NCBI RefSeq assembly: GCF_900129485.1
Contig: NZ_FQVW01000007.1
Coordinates: 1 to 64,000 of the forward strand
Length of the DNA stretch: 64,000 nt
Direction of reading: 5' to 3'
Source of the DNA: Ornithinibacillus halophilus
GTDB lineage: Bacteria; Bacillota; Bacilli; Bacillales; Amphibacillaceae
Of this stretch, positions 19,404 to 31,051 are shown piece by piece; the stretch's first letter is position 1, and each line of letters starts with the position of its first letter. The translations under genes were made by a program, and so were the position numbers. The notes beneath the pieces are model-generated. The model was not told the DNA's origin and made no database searches. It saw only the letters and a program-made list of their open reading frames with translations.

Positions 19404-20705
19404 ATGAGGCAAGAATTAGTTCAAGAGCAGAAGCTACAACAAAAAATGAATCACTCTCTTTTACAAGCGATTCAGATTCTCCAACTCTCAAGTATTGAGA
19501 TGATCGAATATATTCAGAGTTTAGCAAATGAAAACCCGTTAATTGAAGATATTAATTTTGATTATGAAATTTCTACATATAAAGAGAAATATAGTAGTTA
19601 TAATCCGATAGAGGAAGTAACCCAGCAGCCTATGTCCATGTATGACGAGTTAAAGGAACAACTCGTGACAATCCAAGTAAAGAAGGATATAAAGGAGGCT
19701 GTCTATTTTGGTATTGATTCATTGGATGAAAATGGTTACTTAACGATTGATTTAAGCATGTTAGCTAATCATTGTTCTATTTCAGAATCAGATGCAGATG
19801 AGGCATTGAGAATCATCCAATCTTTAGATCCTGCAGGAATTGGAGCAAGATCGTTATCAGAATGTATTATTATTCAATTAAAGAGAATGAATAAGTATCA
19901 TACGTATATTGAAGAACTATTAAATCAACATTTAAATTTAGTAGCAAATGAAGATGTATCAGAAATAATGGATATTTATAAAGTTACAGAAACAGAGGCT
20001 TTTGAAACATTAGAAAATATAAAAAGCTGTCATCCGAAGCCTGGTACATTGATTAATACTAAAGTTCCTGAATATGTCATTCCAGAAGCGAATGTATATA
20101 AAGAAGAAGGAAGCTGGAAAATCGATTTTTACCAATGGACATCTCCAGCAATTAGAATGAATCAGGATTATCAGAAGTTTGATCAGTTGAACAAGGAAAC
20201 AAAAATGTACTTAAAAGAAAAACAAAATCAGGTAGAATGGTTACAAGGTGCGATTATGTACCGAACAAATACGTTAGAATCCGTAATACAACTAATAGTA
20301 GAAAAACAGTTTTTATTTTTTGAACATGGTACGTTTATGTTAAAACCATTAACCTTAAAAGATTTGGCAGACGTTTTGAATGTTCATGTATCAACGATCA
20401 GTCGAACAATACGAAATAAATATATCCAAACAAATTATGGTACGATCCCTTTAAAATTCTTTTTCCAATCTGGCATTAAACAATCTAACGGAACAGAAAC
20501 ATCAGCCTTTACTATAAAAAAACTAATTGAAGAAATAATTGCCTATGAAGACAAACAAAAGCCATTTTCCGATGAAACAATAAAAAGGAAATTAAATGAA
20601 GAATTTGGTATCCAAGTGGCTAGGCGTACGGTGATGAAATATAGGGAGCAATTAAATATTCCATCATCCATGAAACGTAAAAATCGAGGAGGAAATACAT
20701 TATGA
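19404..20705 (+). CDS. rpoN: RNA polymerase sigma-54 factor (SigL)
   Basis: 433 residues with the three sigma-54 regions: a Gln-rich N-terminal activator-interacting region (LQQKMNHSLLQAIQILQLS), the core-binding and promoter HTH regions, and the RpoN box ARRTVMKYREQ near the C-terminus that contacts the -24 element. In Bacillus, SigL controls amino-acid and acetoin catabolism and cold adaptation. The stop overlaps the ATG of the next gene. Its position next to the tRNA-Arg/clpP region matches Bacillus. Confidence 0.95.
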   Translation: MRQELVQEQKLQQKMNHSLLQAIQILQLSSIEMIEYIQSLANENPLIEDINFDYEISTYKEKYSSYNPIEEVTQQPMSMYDELKEQLVTIQVKKDIKEAVYFGIDSLDENGYLTIDLSMLANHCSISESDADEALRIIQSLDPAGIGARSLSECIIIQLKRMNKYHTYIEELLNQHLNLVANEDVSEIMDIYKVTETEAFETLENIKSCHPKPGTLINTKVPEYVIPEANVYKEEGSWKIDFYQWTSPAIRMNQDYQKFDQLNKETKMYLKEKQNQVEWLQGAIMYRTNTLESVIQLIVEKQFLFFEHGTFMLKPLTLKDLADVLNVHVSTISRTIRNKYIQTNYGTIPLKFFFQSGIKQSNGTETSAFTIKKLIEEIIAYEDKQKPFSDETIKRKLNEEFGIQVARRTVMKYREQLNIPSSMKRKNRGGNTL

Positions 20706-20950
20706 TGAAAGTAATTTACTATACAAAAGATAACTGTTCTCTTTGTGATGATGCAAAAGCATTATTGTTAATGCTACAACATGATTATCCATTTGAATTA
20801 GAAGAACGGGACATCTATACGAAAGATGAATGGCTGGAGGAATACCAACTTCTTATCCCATATGTACAAATTAACCAAACGACATTAAATTGTGAGGAAC
20901 TGAACATAGGATCATTAGAAAAAGCATTGAAAGATAATATTCATAATTAA
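20702..20950 (+). CDS. Glutaredoxin-like thiol protein
   Basis: 82 residues with the thioredoxin-fold start VIYYTKDNCSLCDDAK; the redox-type CxxC is Cys12 and Cys15. A cis-Pro region IPYVQIN is present. Overlap ATGA with rpoN implies coupling. Target unknown. It resembles the short glutaredoxin/DUF836-like proteins. Confidence 0.8.
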   Translation: MMKVIYYTKDNCSLCDDAKALLLMLQHDYPFELEERDIYTKDEWLEEYQLLIPYVQINQTTLNCEELNIGSLEKALKDNIHN

Positions 20951-20962
20951 AAAGGTAAATAT

Positions 20963-21024
20963 TTGTATTATAAAAAGGATGTGGTACAATATTAATGTAC
21001 ATAAGATTTTATGTACGTATTTTT
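20963..21024 (+). promoter_or_regulatory. cggR-gapA promoter followed by a 5' hairpin
   Basis: TTGTAT (20963-20968), 16 bp, TACAAT (20985-20990). The transcript would start at about 20997, at the base of a hairpin GTACATAA / TTATGTAC (20997-21016) that is followed by a run of seven T. This could protect the 5' end or act as an early terminator. Confidence 0.6.
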
Positions 21025-21034
21025 TTACATAAGG

Positions 21035-21070
21035 TGGGACATAATAGCACCATGCGGGACTTTATTTGAC
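21035..21070 (+). promoter_or_regulatory. CggR operator
   Basis: Two direct repeats TGGGAC-N6-GCAC and CGGGAC-N6-TGAC separated by 4 bp, matching the tandem CGGGAC-N6-TGTC-N4-CGGGAC-N6-TGTC operator of Bacillus cggR-gapA. It lies downstream of the promoter, where bound CggR blocks elongation. Fructose-1,6-bisphosphate relieves repression in Bacillus. Confidence 0.88.
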
Positions 21071-21091
21071 CCATATGAAGGAGCTTTTATA

Positions 21092-22120
21092 ATGAGAGCC
21101 TTAATAGATTTACAAAAAAAATTAGTTCCAGACTTACTTCAAGTCATGCAAAAAAGGTATGCAATCCTGCATAGTGTGAAAAATCTCCAACCAATTGGAA
21201 GAAGGGGGCTTGCAGAAAATACAAAGTTGACAGAGCGATTTGTTCGAGGTGAAATCGACTTTTTAAATGAGCAAGGTCTTATTGATATCACTACAAAAGG
21301 AATGCTAATTACAAATGAGGGTATATTAATTCTAGAGCAATTGACTCAATTTATGAATGAAATAATGGGTTTAAATGTTTTAGAAAAACAACTAAGGGAA
21401 ACATTACAAATAAAGGATGTCATTGTTGTACCTGGAAATAGTGATGAACATGATTGGGTAAAGCAGGAACTTGGAAAAGCATGTGTTGCGTATCTAAAAC
21501 GTGTCGTTACGGATGATTCTTCCATAGCAGTAACTGGAGGAACAACGATGGCAGCTGTAGCTAGTGTAATGACACCTTTGGAAAGAGCTGCAAACTACCT
21601 TTTTGTCCCTGCACGAGGTGGAATAGGAGAAAAGGTAGAAAACCAAGCGAATACAATTGCAGCTGAAATGGCAAGAAAGTCTAATGGGGAATATCGTTTA
21701 CTGTATGTGCCAGACCCAATTAGTGAAACTTCTTACCAATCAATTATCAATGAACCATCGATTAATGAGGTCTTACAGCTAATAAAGGGTGCTAGTGTTG
21801 TTTTGCACGGGATAGGGGATGCTCTAACGATGGCATCAAGACGTAAGACACCAGAATCCATATTAACAGATTTACAGAAGAAGAAGGCTGTAAGTGAGGC
21901 TTTTGGATACTATTTCGATCAGGATGGTACTGTTGTACACAAAGTAAGAACTGTAGGAATTCAATTGGAAGATTTAGAGACAATTGAGTATGTAATTACA
22001 GTTGCTGGTGGCAAATCGAAAGGACAAGCAATTGCGTCCTATTTTAAACAAGGTAAAAGTGATTTACTAATAACGGATGAGGCAGCAGCGATGGAGATAT
22101 TAAGGGATTATTCCCTTTAA
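21092..22120 (+). CDS. cggR: Central glycolytic genes regulator CggR
   Basis: 342-residue SorC/DeoR-type repressor: N-terminal winged helix (about 1-85, RGLAENTKLTERFVRGE) and a sugar-phosphate-binding domain (GGTTMAAVASVM, PARGGIGEKVENQANTI). The ATG at 21092 follows AAGGAG with 9-nt spacing; the longer reading from 21011 would start inside the leader. It represses its own operon, gapA-pgk-tpiA-gpmI-eno. Confidence 0.94.
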   Translation: MRALIDLQKKLVPDLLQVMQKRYAILHSVKNLQPIGRRGLAENTKLTERFVRGEIDFLNEQGLIDITTKGMLITNEGILILEQLTQFMNEIMGLNVLEKQLRETLQIKDVIVVPGNSDEHDWVKQELGKACVAYLKRVVTDDSSIAVTGGTTMAAVASVMTPLERAANYLFVPARGGIGEKVENQANTIAAEMARKSNGEYRLLYVPDPISETSYQSIINEPSINEVLQLIKGASVVLHGIGDALTMASRRKTPESILTDLQKKKAVSEAFGYYFDQDGTVVHKVRTVGIQLEDLETIEYVITVAGGKSKGQAIASYFKQGKSDLLITDEAAAMEILRDYSL

Positions 22121-22143
22121 ATATTAAAACATATATACTTTAG

Positions 22144-23163
<1,020 letters not shown>

Positions 23164-23177
23164 TAGTTTAAGTAATG

Positions 23178-23208
23178 GGAGGAGGGCAGTGTTCCTCCTC
23201 CTTTCTCT
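23178..23208 (+). terminator. Terminator after gapA
   Basis: Perfect 8-bp GC-rich stem GGAGGAGG / CCTCCTCC with an 8-nt loop and a TTTCTCTT tail. Partial read-through would separate cggR-gapA from pgk expression levels. Confidence 0.8.
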
Positions 23209-23289
23209 TGTTATAATAGATATGCGTAAGTTTTGAAATCATGGGTAATCTAAAAAGATGATATTATACATATTTTGGGAGGGTATAAG

Positions 23290-24471
23290 ATGAATAAAAA
23301 AACCATCAAAGACCTTAATGTAAAAGGAAAAAAAGTCTTCTGTCGTGTTGATTTTAACGTACCTATGAAAAATGGTGAAGTAACCGATGATACACGAATT
23401 AAGGCAGCCTTACCTACAATTGAACATTTGTCCGAAGAAGGGGCAATTGTAATTTTAGCTAGTCATCTTGGTCGTCCAAAAGGACAGGTAGTTGAAGAAC
23501 TTCGATTAGATCCAGTTGCCAAACGGTTAAGTGACCTAATTGGAAAAAATATTACGAAAACAGATGCCGTATATGGTAGTGAAGTGAATGAAGCTATATC
23601 ACAACTAGCAGATGGCGACATTTTACTTATAGAAAATGTTCGCTTTGAAGCTGGAGAAGAGAAAAACGCCCCTGCATTGGCTAAAGAGTTTGCAGCGTTG
23701 GCTGAGTTCTATGTAAATGATGCGTTTGGTGCAGCACATCGTGCACACGCATCAACTGCTGGGATTGCCGAGCATTTACCATCAGCAGCTGGTTTTTTAA
23801 TGGAAAAAGAGCTTGAGGTATTAGGAAAAGCACTTGAAAATCCTGAACGTCCATTTACAGCAATTATTGGTGGAGCAAAAGTAAAAGATAAAATTAACGT
23901 CATTGATAACCTTCTAGATAAAGTGGATAACTTAATAATTGGTGGAGGGTTAGCTTATACCTTTATTAAAGCGCAAGGTCATGAAATTGGAAAATCACTC
24001 CTAGAAGAGGATAAAATAGAATTAGCAAAAGATTTCATGAAAAAAGCAGAAGAAAAAGGTGTAAACTTTGTACTTCCTGTTGATGCAGTCGTTGCAGATG
24101 ATTTCGGTGAGGATGCTAACACTAAGATTGTACCAATAAATGAGATCCCTTCTGACTGGGAAGCATTAGATATCGGCCCAGACACTCGTGAGAAATATAG
24201 TCAAATTGTAACTGATTCAAAACTAATCATTTGGAACGGACCAATGGGTGTATTTGAATTAAATGCATTCGCAGGTGGTACTAGAAGTGTTGCAGAAGCG
24301 TTAGCAAACACAGAGGGGTACACTGTAATTGGTGGTGGAGATTCAGCAGCAGCAGTTGAGAAATTTGGTTTTGCTGAAGATATGGACCATGTTTCAACTG
24401 GTGGAGGAGCTTCTTTAGAATTTATGGAAGGTAAAGTTCTTCCAGGTGTAGCAGCATTGAGTGATAAGTAA
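23290..24471 (+). CDS. pgk: Phosphoglycerate kinase
   Basis: 393 residues. The signature [10 protein letters not shown] near the N-terminus, the substrate-binding HLGRPKG, and the nucleotide-binding GGAKVKDKI and [13 protein letters not shown] motifs are present. It makes ATP from 1,3-bisphosphoglycerate. The ATG at 23290 follows GGGAGG; an earlier in-frame start at 23275 overlaps that RBS. It has no promoter I could name. Confidence 0.96.
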   Translation: MNKKTIKDLNVKGKKVFCRVDFNVPMKNGEVTDDTRIKAALPTIEHLSEEGAIVILASHLGRPKGQVVEELRLDPVAKRLSDLIGKNITKTDAVYGSEVNEAISQLADGDILLIENVRFEAGEEKNAPALAKEFAALAEFYVNDAFGAAHRAHASTAGIAEHLPSAAGFLMEKELEVLGKALENPERPFTAIIGGAKVKDKINVIDNLLDKVDNLIIGGGLAYTFIKAQGHEIGKSLLEEDKIELAKDFMKKAEEKGVNFVLPVDAVVADDFGEDANTKIVPINEIPSDWEALDIGPDTREKYSQIVTDSKLIIWNGPMGVFELNAFAGGTRSVAEALANTEGYTVIGGGDSAAAVEKFGFAEDMDHVSTGGGASLEFMEGKVLPGVAALSDK

Positions 24472-24516
24472 AATTTGCTTGCAAAGTGAGAAATACAATG
24501 ATGTAGAGGTGAGAGA

Positions 24517-25275
24517 ATGCGTAAAAAAGTAATTGCAGGAAATTGGAAGATGAACAAGGTTCTAGCTGAAGCGAACCAATTTATTGACGATGTAAAAGAT
24601 AAGATTCCTAACAACGATAACGTAGAAGCAATTGTTTGTGCTCCATATGTACACTTACCATCGTTAGTAGATAAAGCAAAAGGTACTAATGTGAAAGTTA
24701 GTGCGCAAAACATGCATTTTGAAGATAATGGAGCATTCACTGGTGAAGTAAGCCCAGTCATGTTAAAAGACATTGGAGTAACTCATGTTGTATTAGGTCA
24801 CTCTGAACGCAGAGAGTATTTTGCAGAAACGGATGAAACAGTTAATAAAAAAGTACATGCAGCTTTCAACCATGACTTAACACCTATTGTTTGTGTTGGG
24901 GAAACGTTAGAGCAGCGTGAAGCTAACGAAACAAAAGCATTAGTTGGCGACCAAGTGAAAAAGGCATTAGAAGGACTTTCAGAAGCACAAGTTGCAAAGA
25001 CAATCATAGCTTATGAACCAATTTGGGCAATCGGCACAGGAAAAACAGCTTCTAGTGAAGATGCTAATGAAGTATGTGCGCACGTTCGTGAAGTAGTGAA
25101 GGAAGTAACTTCTGAAGAAATTGCTGAACAAGTTGTCATTCAGTATGGTGGAAGTGTAAAACCTGCTAATGTTGATGAATTATTAGCTCAATCTGACATC
25201 GATGGCGCACTAGTTGGTGGTGCAAGTTTAGAGTCTGAAAGCTTTTTACAGCTTGTGGAGGCAGGAGCAAAATGA
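24517..25275 (+). CDS. tpiA: Triosephosphate isomerase
   Basis: 252-residue TIM barrel with GNWKMNK (substrate Lys), GHSERR (catalytic His region), [12 protein letters not shown] (catalytic Glu) and YGGSVKP. It interconverts dihydroxyacetone phosphate, including that made by GlpD, and glyceraldehyde-3-phosphate. The stop overlaps the gpmI start. Confidence 0.97.
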   Translation: MRKKVIAGNWKMNKVLAEANQFIDDVKDKIPNNDNVEAIVCAPYVHLPSLVDKAKGTNVKVSAQNMHFEDNGAFTGEVSPVMLKDIGVTHVVLGHSERREYFAETDETVNKKVHAAFNHDLTPIVCVGETLEQREANETKALVGDQVKKALEGLSEAQVAKTIIAYEPIWAIGTGKTASSEDANEVCAHVREVVKEVTSEEIAEQVVIQYGGSVKPANVDELLAQSDIDGALVGGASLESESFLQLVEAGAK

Positions 25276-26807
25276 GTGATAATAAATTAGCTGCATTAAT
25301 TATCCTTGATGGATTCGCGATAAGGAATGAGGATAAAGGAAATGCAGTCAAGCAAGCAAAAAAGCCAAACTTCGATCGTTTTTGGGAAAAGTATGCACAC
25401 AATCAGTTAGAGGCTAGTGGAAAAGCAGTTGGTTTACCAGAAGGACAAATGGGTAACTCAGAAGTAGGCCATCTTAACATTGGAGCTGGCCGTATCGTTT
25501 ATCAAAGCTTGACTCGTGTGAACTTGTCCATTGAAGAGGGCGAGTTTTATGAAAAAGAAGCGTTTCTAAAATCGATTAATAAAGCGAAAGAGAAAAATAA
25601 AGCACTGCACATCTTTGGTCTTTTATCAGATGGTGGCGTTCATAGTCATATAGAACATCTATTTGCTTTATTAAAACTTGCTAAAGATCAAAATTTGGAT
25701 AAAGTTTTTGTTCATGCTTTTCTTGATGGTCGTGATGTTGGACCACAGACAGCTAAAGGGTATATTGAACAAACGGAAGCTAGAATGAAAGAATTAGGGA
25801 TTGGTCAGATCGCAACAATTTCCGGCCGTTATTATTCTATGGACCGTGACAAGCGTTGGGAACGAGTGAAAAAGTCATACGATGCAATGGTTCATGGTGA
25901 AGGACCTACCTATAAATCAGCTCAAGAGGTTGTCGACGACTCCTATAAAAATGGAATCCATGATGAATTCGTGATTCCATCGGTTATCGTGGATGAAAGT
26001 GGAAGTCCGGTTGGAAAAGTAGAAGATGATGATTCGATTATTTTCTATAATTTCCGTCCAGACCGTGCTATACAAATTTCCCGTACGTTTGCTAACGAGG
26101 ATTTTCACGATTTTGATCGTGGAGAGAATCCACCGAAAAACCTTGATTTCGTTATGTTAACGGATTTCAGTGAATCAGTGAATGGTTATGTTGCTTATGA
26201 ACCTGTAAACTTAGATAATACGGTTGGAGAAGTATTGGCCCAGAACAATATGAAACAACTACGTATTGCAGAGACAGAAAAGTATCCACACGTTACTTTC
26301 TTCATGAGTGGTGGTCGTGAGCAAGAATTTCCTGGTGAAAAACGAGTGTTAATTGATTCACCCAAAGTAGCAACATACGACTTAAAACCTGAAATGAGTG
26401 CTTATGAAGTAACAGATGCATTATTAAAAGAACTGGATTCTAAAGAACATAATGCTATCATTTTAAACTTTGCTAATCCTGATATGGTAGGTCATTCTGG
26501 CATGCTACAGCCAACAATTGATGCCATTGAAGCAGTCGATGAATGTTTAGGTAAAGTGGTAGATAAGATTATTGAATTAGGTGGACATGCGATCATAACG
26601 GCTGACCACGGTAACTCAGATGAAGTAGTTACGATGGAAGGCAATCCAATGACTGCCCATACAACCAATCCTGTTCCGGTTATCGTAACAAAAGATGGTA
26701 TCGAATTACGTGATGGTGGAATTTTAGCAGATTTATCACCAACATTATTAGAATTATTAGGGATAGACAAACCAAAAGAAATGACAGGTACATCATTAAT
26801 TAAATAG
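25272..26807 (+). CDS. gpmI: Phosphoglycerate mutase, 2,3-BPG-independent
   Basis: 511 residues, manganese-dependent alkaline phosphatase-superfamily enzyme. The phosphorylated serine is Ser63 in [10 protein letters not shown]; metal ligands lie in the N-terminal LDGF and the C-terminal [10 protein letters not shown]. It converts 3-phosphoglycerate to 2-phosphoglycerate. The ATGA overlap with tpiA shows coupling. In Bacillus this enzyme is pH-sensitive and matters in sporulation. Confidence 0.96.
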   Translation: MSDNKLAALIILDGFAIRNEDKGNAVKQAKKPNFDRFWEKYAHNQLEASGKAVGLPEGQMGNSEVGHLNIGAGRIVYQSLTRVNLSIEEGEFYEKEAFLKSINKAKEKNKALHIFGLLSDGGVHSHIEHLFALLKLAKDQNLDKVFVHAFLDGRDVGPQTAKGYIEQTEARMKELGIGQIATISGRYYSMDRDKRWERVKKSYDAMVHGEGPTYKSAQEVVDDSYKNGIHDEFVIPSVIVDESGSPVGKVEDDDSIIFYNFRPDRAIQISRTFANEDFHDFDRGENPPKNLDFVMLTDFSESVNGYVAYEPVNLDNTVGEVLAQNNMKQLRIAETEKYPHVTFFMSGGREQEFPGEKRVLIDSPKVATYDLKPEMSAYEVTDALLKELDSKEHNAIILNFANPDMVGHSGMLQPTIDAIEAVDECLGKVVDKIIELGGHAIITADHGNSDEVVTMEGNPMTAHTTNPVPVIVTKDGIELRDGGILADLSPTLLELLGIDKPKEMTGTSLIK

Positions 26808-26822
26808 TTTTGGTCAAAATAA

Positions 26823-28151
<1,329 letters not shown>

Positions 28152-28158
28152 TATGTAA

Positions 28159-28189
28159 AAGAAGCTTGGGGGTCCAAGCTTCTTTTTTT
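28159..28189 (+). terminator. Terminator after eno
   Basis: Perfect 11-bp stem AAGAAGCTTGG / CCAAGCTTCTT with a 4-nt loop and seven T. Confidence 0.93.
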
Positions 28190-28610
28190 GGATTATTAGG
28201 TGTCTCAATAACCTTAGAATCGAGTGAAATGGTGGTAGGGCAATCGAGAAGGCGTATCGAAGCCGGAAGTGAAAGGAAAGTGTTGTCTACAGTAATCGAT
28301 AAGGTGTCTCGAAGCCGGAAGTGAAAGGAAAGTGTTGTCTACAGTAATCGATAAGGAGTCTCGATGCCGGAATCGAAAGGAAAAGGTTGTCTACGGTAAT
28401 CGAGAAGGTGTCTCGATGCCGGAAGCAAAAGCAAAGTGTTGTCTACGGTAATCGAGAAGGCCAATCGATGCCGGAATCGAAAGCAAAAGGCTGCCTACAG
28501 TAATCGAGAAGTCGACTCGATGCCCGTAGATCAAGGGAAAGCCGATCTACGGTAATCGAGAAGCCAAGTCGATGCGTAGCATAAGAATAAAGCAAGCTAT
28601 GGTAACTGAG
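28190..28610. repeat. Tandem array with strict 52-bp period (array A)
   Basis: The word AATCGA recurs at 28242, 28294, 28346, 28398, 28450, 28502 and 28554, always 52 bp apart. Each unit has an inverted repeat ATCGAG-N7-CTCGAT followed by GCCGGAA and a less conserved purine-rich stretch ending GTCTACGGT. The outer units are degenerate. There is no reading frame and no RNA gene that I recognise. The array starts right after the eno terminator and ends 67 bp before the lipoprotein gene. Confidence 0.92.
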
Positions 28611-28676
28611 TCAGCATTCATTACGTTATAAGGGATATATATAAATTAACCCCTATTATTCAACTTCAGGTACACT

Positions 28677-29225
28677 TTATTCTTCCTGATTAGATTCTTC
28701 GGATACTTTAAGGTGTACAATATTAACTGTAACAAAATTATTGCCGTCTTCATTCTCCTCTGCAAAGGCTGTAATCCCAATCGACTCATTCTCATTGTTT
28801 ATTAACATAGTGTTGTAATCATTAGAAGTCATTGAAGTAATTTCTTCATAATTATTATCTTCAGCAAAGCTTTGGTACATATCCCATACTTCTTCAAAAG
28901 TGGCACTGTCCGTTTGATAGCTAACATTCATCCCCTTTTCACCGTTTTCGGTTATAGTAGTCGTAGCATTTACCTGGAAATCACTTGGAAAAGGAATATA
29001 ATCCGGAAAATCCTCAGGTATTTCCCCGTCAGATGAAGCATTAAATGATACAGTCTCTCCATTTTTATCAGTAGCTTCAAAGGAAACTCCATCTTCTTCA
29101 TCTGTTCCAATCTTAATACTTTCTCCATCTCCAACAGGTATTGATATACCATCGCCGAAACATCCGCTTAGAAGTATTCCAATTGTTGTTAAACCAATAA
29201 TTAACCTAAATATTCTTTTCGTCAT
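28677..29225 (-). CDS. Lipoprotein, function unknown
   Basis: 182 residues with a type II signal peptide: charged MTKR, a hydrophobic core and the lipobox LSGC with Cys22. The mature part is strongly acidic and Ser/Thr-rich. Lgt in this window would modify it. The RBS TTGGGGGA precedes the ATG. No domain is recognised; the length and acidity fit a surface-exposed protein. Confidence 0.75.
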   Translation of the reverse strand: MTKRIFRLIIGLTTIGILLSGCFGDGISIPVGDGESIKIGTDEEDGVSFEATDKNGETVSFNASSDGEIPEDFPDYIPFPSDFQVNATTTITENGEKGMNVSYQTDSATFEEVWDMYQSFAEDNNYEEITSMTSNDYNTMLINNENESIGITAFAEENEDGNNFVTVNIVHLKVSEESNQEE

Positions 29226-29431
29226 AAAAAAAATCCCCCAACAATATTATTCAATCGCACATTGTGCCATTAAATCTAATAATACTCGGAGGACAGGTTC
29301 TCAGGATATTATACTTGAGGATACATTTTTGAAAAAACAAAGGTTAATTTTAATCGAGTAATTGGTCATTACTGCATAGGACAAAATAGGTTTACATATT
29401 GTTAAAATAATACCTACTAGGAGTGATTTTG

Positions 29432-30406
29432 GTGACTCAAAAAGTATTGCTTTTTGGAGATGTTGGGATTGATGATACAATTGCACTGATATATGCTTAT
29501 TTTAATGATGATATTGATATTATTGGAGTAGTCGCAGATTATGGGAATATTCCAAGGGAAAACGCTGTTGCAAATACGAACTATGTTAGAAGTCTGTTTG
29601 AAACAGGGGAAGTAGAAGATATATCAGTTTTTTTAGGTGCAAAGTATCCAATGACTTCAGATTCTGTTGAATATCCTACTGAAATCCACGGTGAATATGG
29701 TTTAGGACCAATTATCCCTCCAGAAACTGCTAATGATGAAGCGGACTTTGAAAACTTTGATGGAGTAATTGAAATAATAAAAAAGTATAAGGATGAATTA
29801 GTAATCGTAAATATTGGGAGACTTACTTCCTTAGCCACTTTGTTTTTAGTATCGCCAAATTTAGTTAATGAAGTTAAAGGAATCTATGTAATGGGCGGAG
29901 CATTTTGGGTTCCTGGAAATGTTACAGCGGTATCGGAAGCAAATTTTCATGGCGATCCTGTTGCAGCACAAATCGTTCTTACTTATGGAGAAAACGTTAC
30001 GATTATTCCATTGAATGTAACAGAACGGGCCATTGCAACTCCTCAGATGGTTGATTACATAGATAAAAATAATCCAATCACAATAATAAAAACAATATTA
30101 GATTTTTACTATGACTTCTATAAAAAACGTAATCCTAATGTCCAGGGAAGTCCATTACATGATGTTGTTACTTTGATGGCAGTGGAAAATGCAGGGTTGT
30201 TTGTATATCGAAAGCTTCCAGTTCATATCGTCCAGGCAACCAAAGGAACGGAGAGAGGACAAAGTATTGCAGATATCCGTGGTTTTGGTAGTCTACAAGA
30301 AGAGACAGAGAAAGAAATTAAAAAACATAGAATTGCATTTGATTTTGATTACAAGAAGTTTTATATCAAATTTATGACGACGATGACAGGTAATTCATTC
30401 GAATAA
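29432..30406 (+). CDS. Inosine/uridine-preferring nucleoside hydrolase family protein
   Basis: 324 residues with the calcium-binding start GDVGIDDTIAL, in which the last three metal-site Asp of the usual DxDPGxDD remain but the first is replaced. The motif IYVMGGAFWVPGN and SEANFHGDPVAA follow the family pattern. It would release bases from nucleosides for salvage. GTG at 29432 is 8 nt after AGGAG; GTG at 29423 is too close to that RBS. It is 12 nt from a nitroreductase gene. Confidence 0.85.
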   Translation: MTQKVLLFGDVGIDDTIALIYAYFNDDIDIIGVVADYGNIPRENAVANTNYVRSLFETGEVEDISVFLGAKYPMTSDSVEYPTEIHGEYGLGPIIPPETANDEADFENFDGVIEIIKKYKDELVIVNIGRLTSLATLFLVSPNLVNEVKGIYVMGGAFWVPGNVTAVSEANFHGDPVAAQIVLTYGENVTIIPLNVTERAIATPQMVDYIDKNNPITIIKTILDFYYDFYKKRNPNVQGSPLHDVVTLMAVENAGLFVYRKLPVHIVQATKGTERGQSIADIRGFGSLQEETEKEIKKHRIAFDFDYKKFYIKFMTTMTGNSFE

Positions 30407-30421
30407 GAACCAATCGGGGTG

Positions 30422-31003
30422 ATGACAATCTTACTATTAGATGCAATAAAAGAACGCAGATCCATTTACAGTTTTAAAAAAGAAGAAGTAGACATAGAAC
30501 TATTAAAAGAAATTTTCACCTTTGGGACTTACGCACCAACACATTATATGAAAGAACCATGGCAGATTAAACTGTATCAAAAATCGGGTAAAAATCATTT
30601 CATAGAGGAAGTAATTAAAAGTTATCAACGTATAGGGATGATTAAAACTAGTAAAGATGAAAAGACTCTCAAAATGATAGATTCCATGAGGGAATTTTTA
30701 AATGCTATTCCACATCATGCATTAATTTACTATGAAAAAGAAAATGATCCAATTCGAAATGATGAGGAATATGCAGCAGTTTGTGCCTTTATTCAGAATG
30801 TGCAATTGGCTGCTTGGCAATATGGAGTTGGGGTTTTATGGACGATTACACCTTATATGTATGACCAAGAGTTTCATGAATCAGTAGGGTTGGATTCAGA
30901 TGTAGTTAAAATTGCAGCAGTCCTACAAATGGGGTTTCCTAAAAAAGTACCTCCTATGAGAGAAAGGACGCCTATTGAGGGAAAATTAGAGATTATTACA
31001 TAA
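30422..31003 (+). CDS. Nitroreductase family protein
   Basis: 193 residues with the FMN-binding start LDAIKERRSIYSF and TYAPTHYMKEPW, and the C-terminal dimer/FMN region LQMGFPKKVPP. It is a probable NAD(P)H-dependent flavoprotein; the substrate is unknown. It follows the nucleoside hydrolase closely, with CGGGG at the junction as RBS, and probably shares its transcript. GTG at 30419 is an alternative start. Confidence 0.85.
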   Translation: MTILLLDAIKERRSIYSFKKEEVDIELLKEIFTFGTYAPTHYMKEPWQIKLYQKSGKNHFIEEVIKSYQRIGMIKTSKDEKTLKMIDSMREFLNAIPHHALIYYEKENDPIRNDEEYAAVCAFIQNVQLAAWQYGVGVLWTITPYMYDQEFHESVGLDSDVVKIAAVLQMGFPKKVPPMRERTPIEGKLEIIT

Positions 31004-31006
31004 TAG

Positions 31007-31049
31007 AAAATGGGAACAATTACCATATGGCGGTTGTTCCCATTTTTCC
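31007..31049. terminator. Bidirectional terminator between nitroreductase and ptsI
   Basis: 13-bp stem AAAATGGGAACAA / TTGTTCCCATTTT with T runs on both strands; serves convergent genes. Confidence 0.9.
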
Positions 31050-31051
31050 TT

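Noticed and set aside
28190-28610. CRISPR array
   Set aside because: The whole 52-bp unit repeats, with no unique spacers, units are degenerate, and no cas genes are near. The same holds for 37590-38036.
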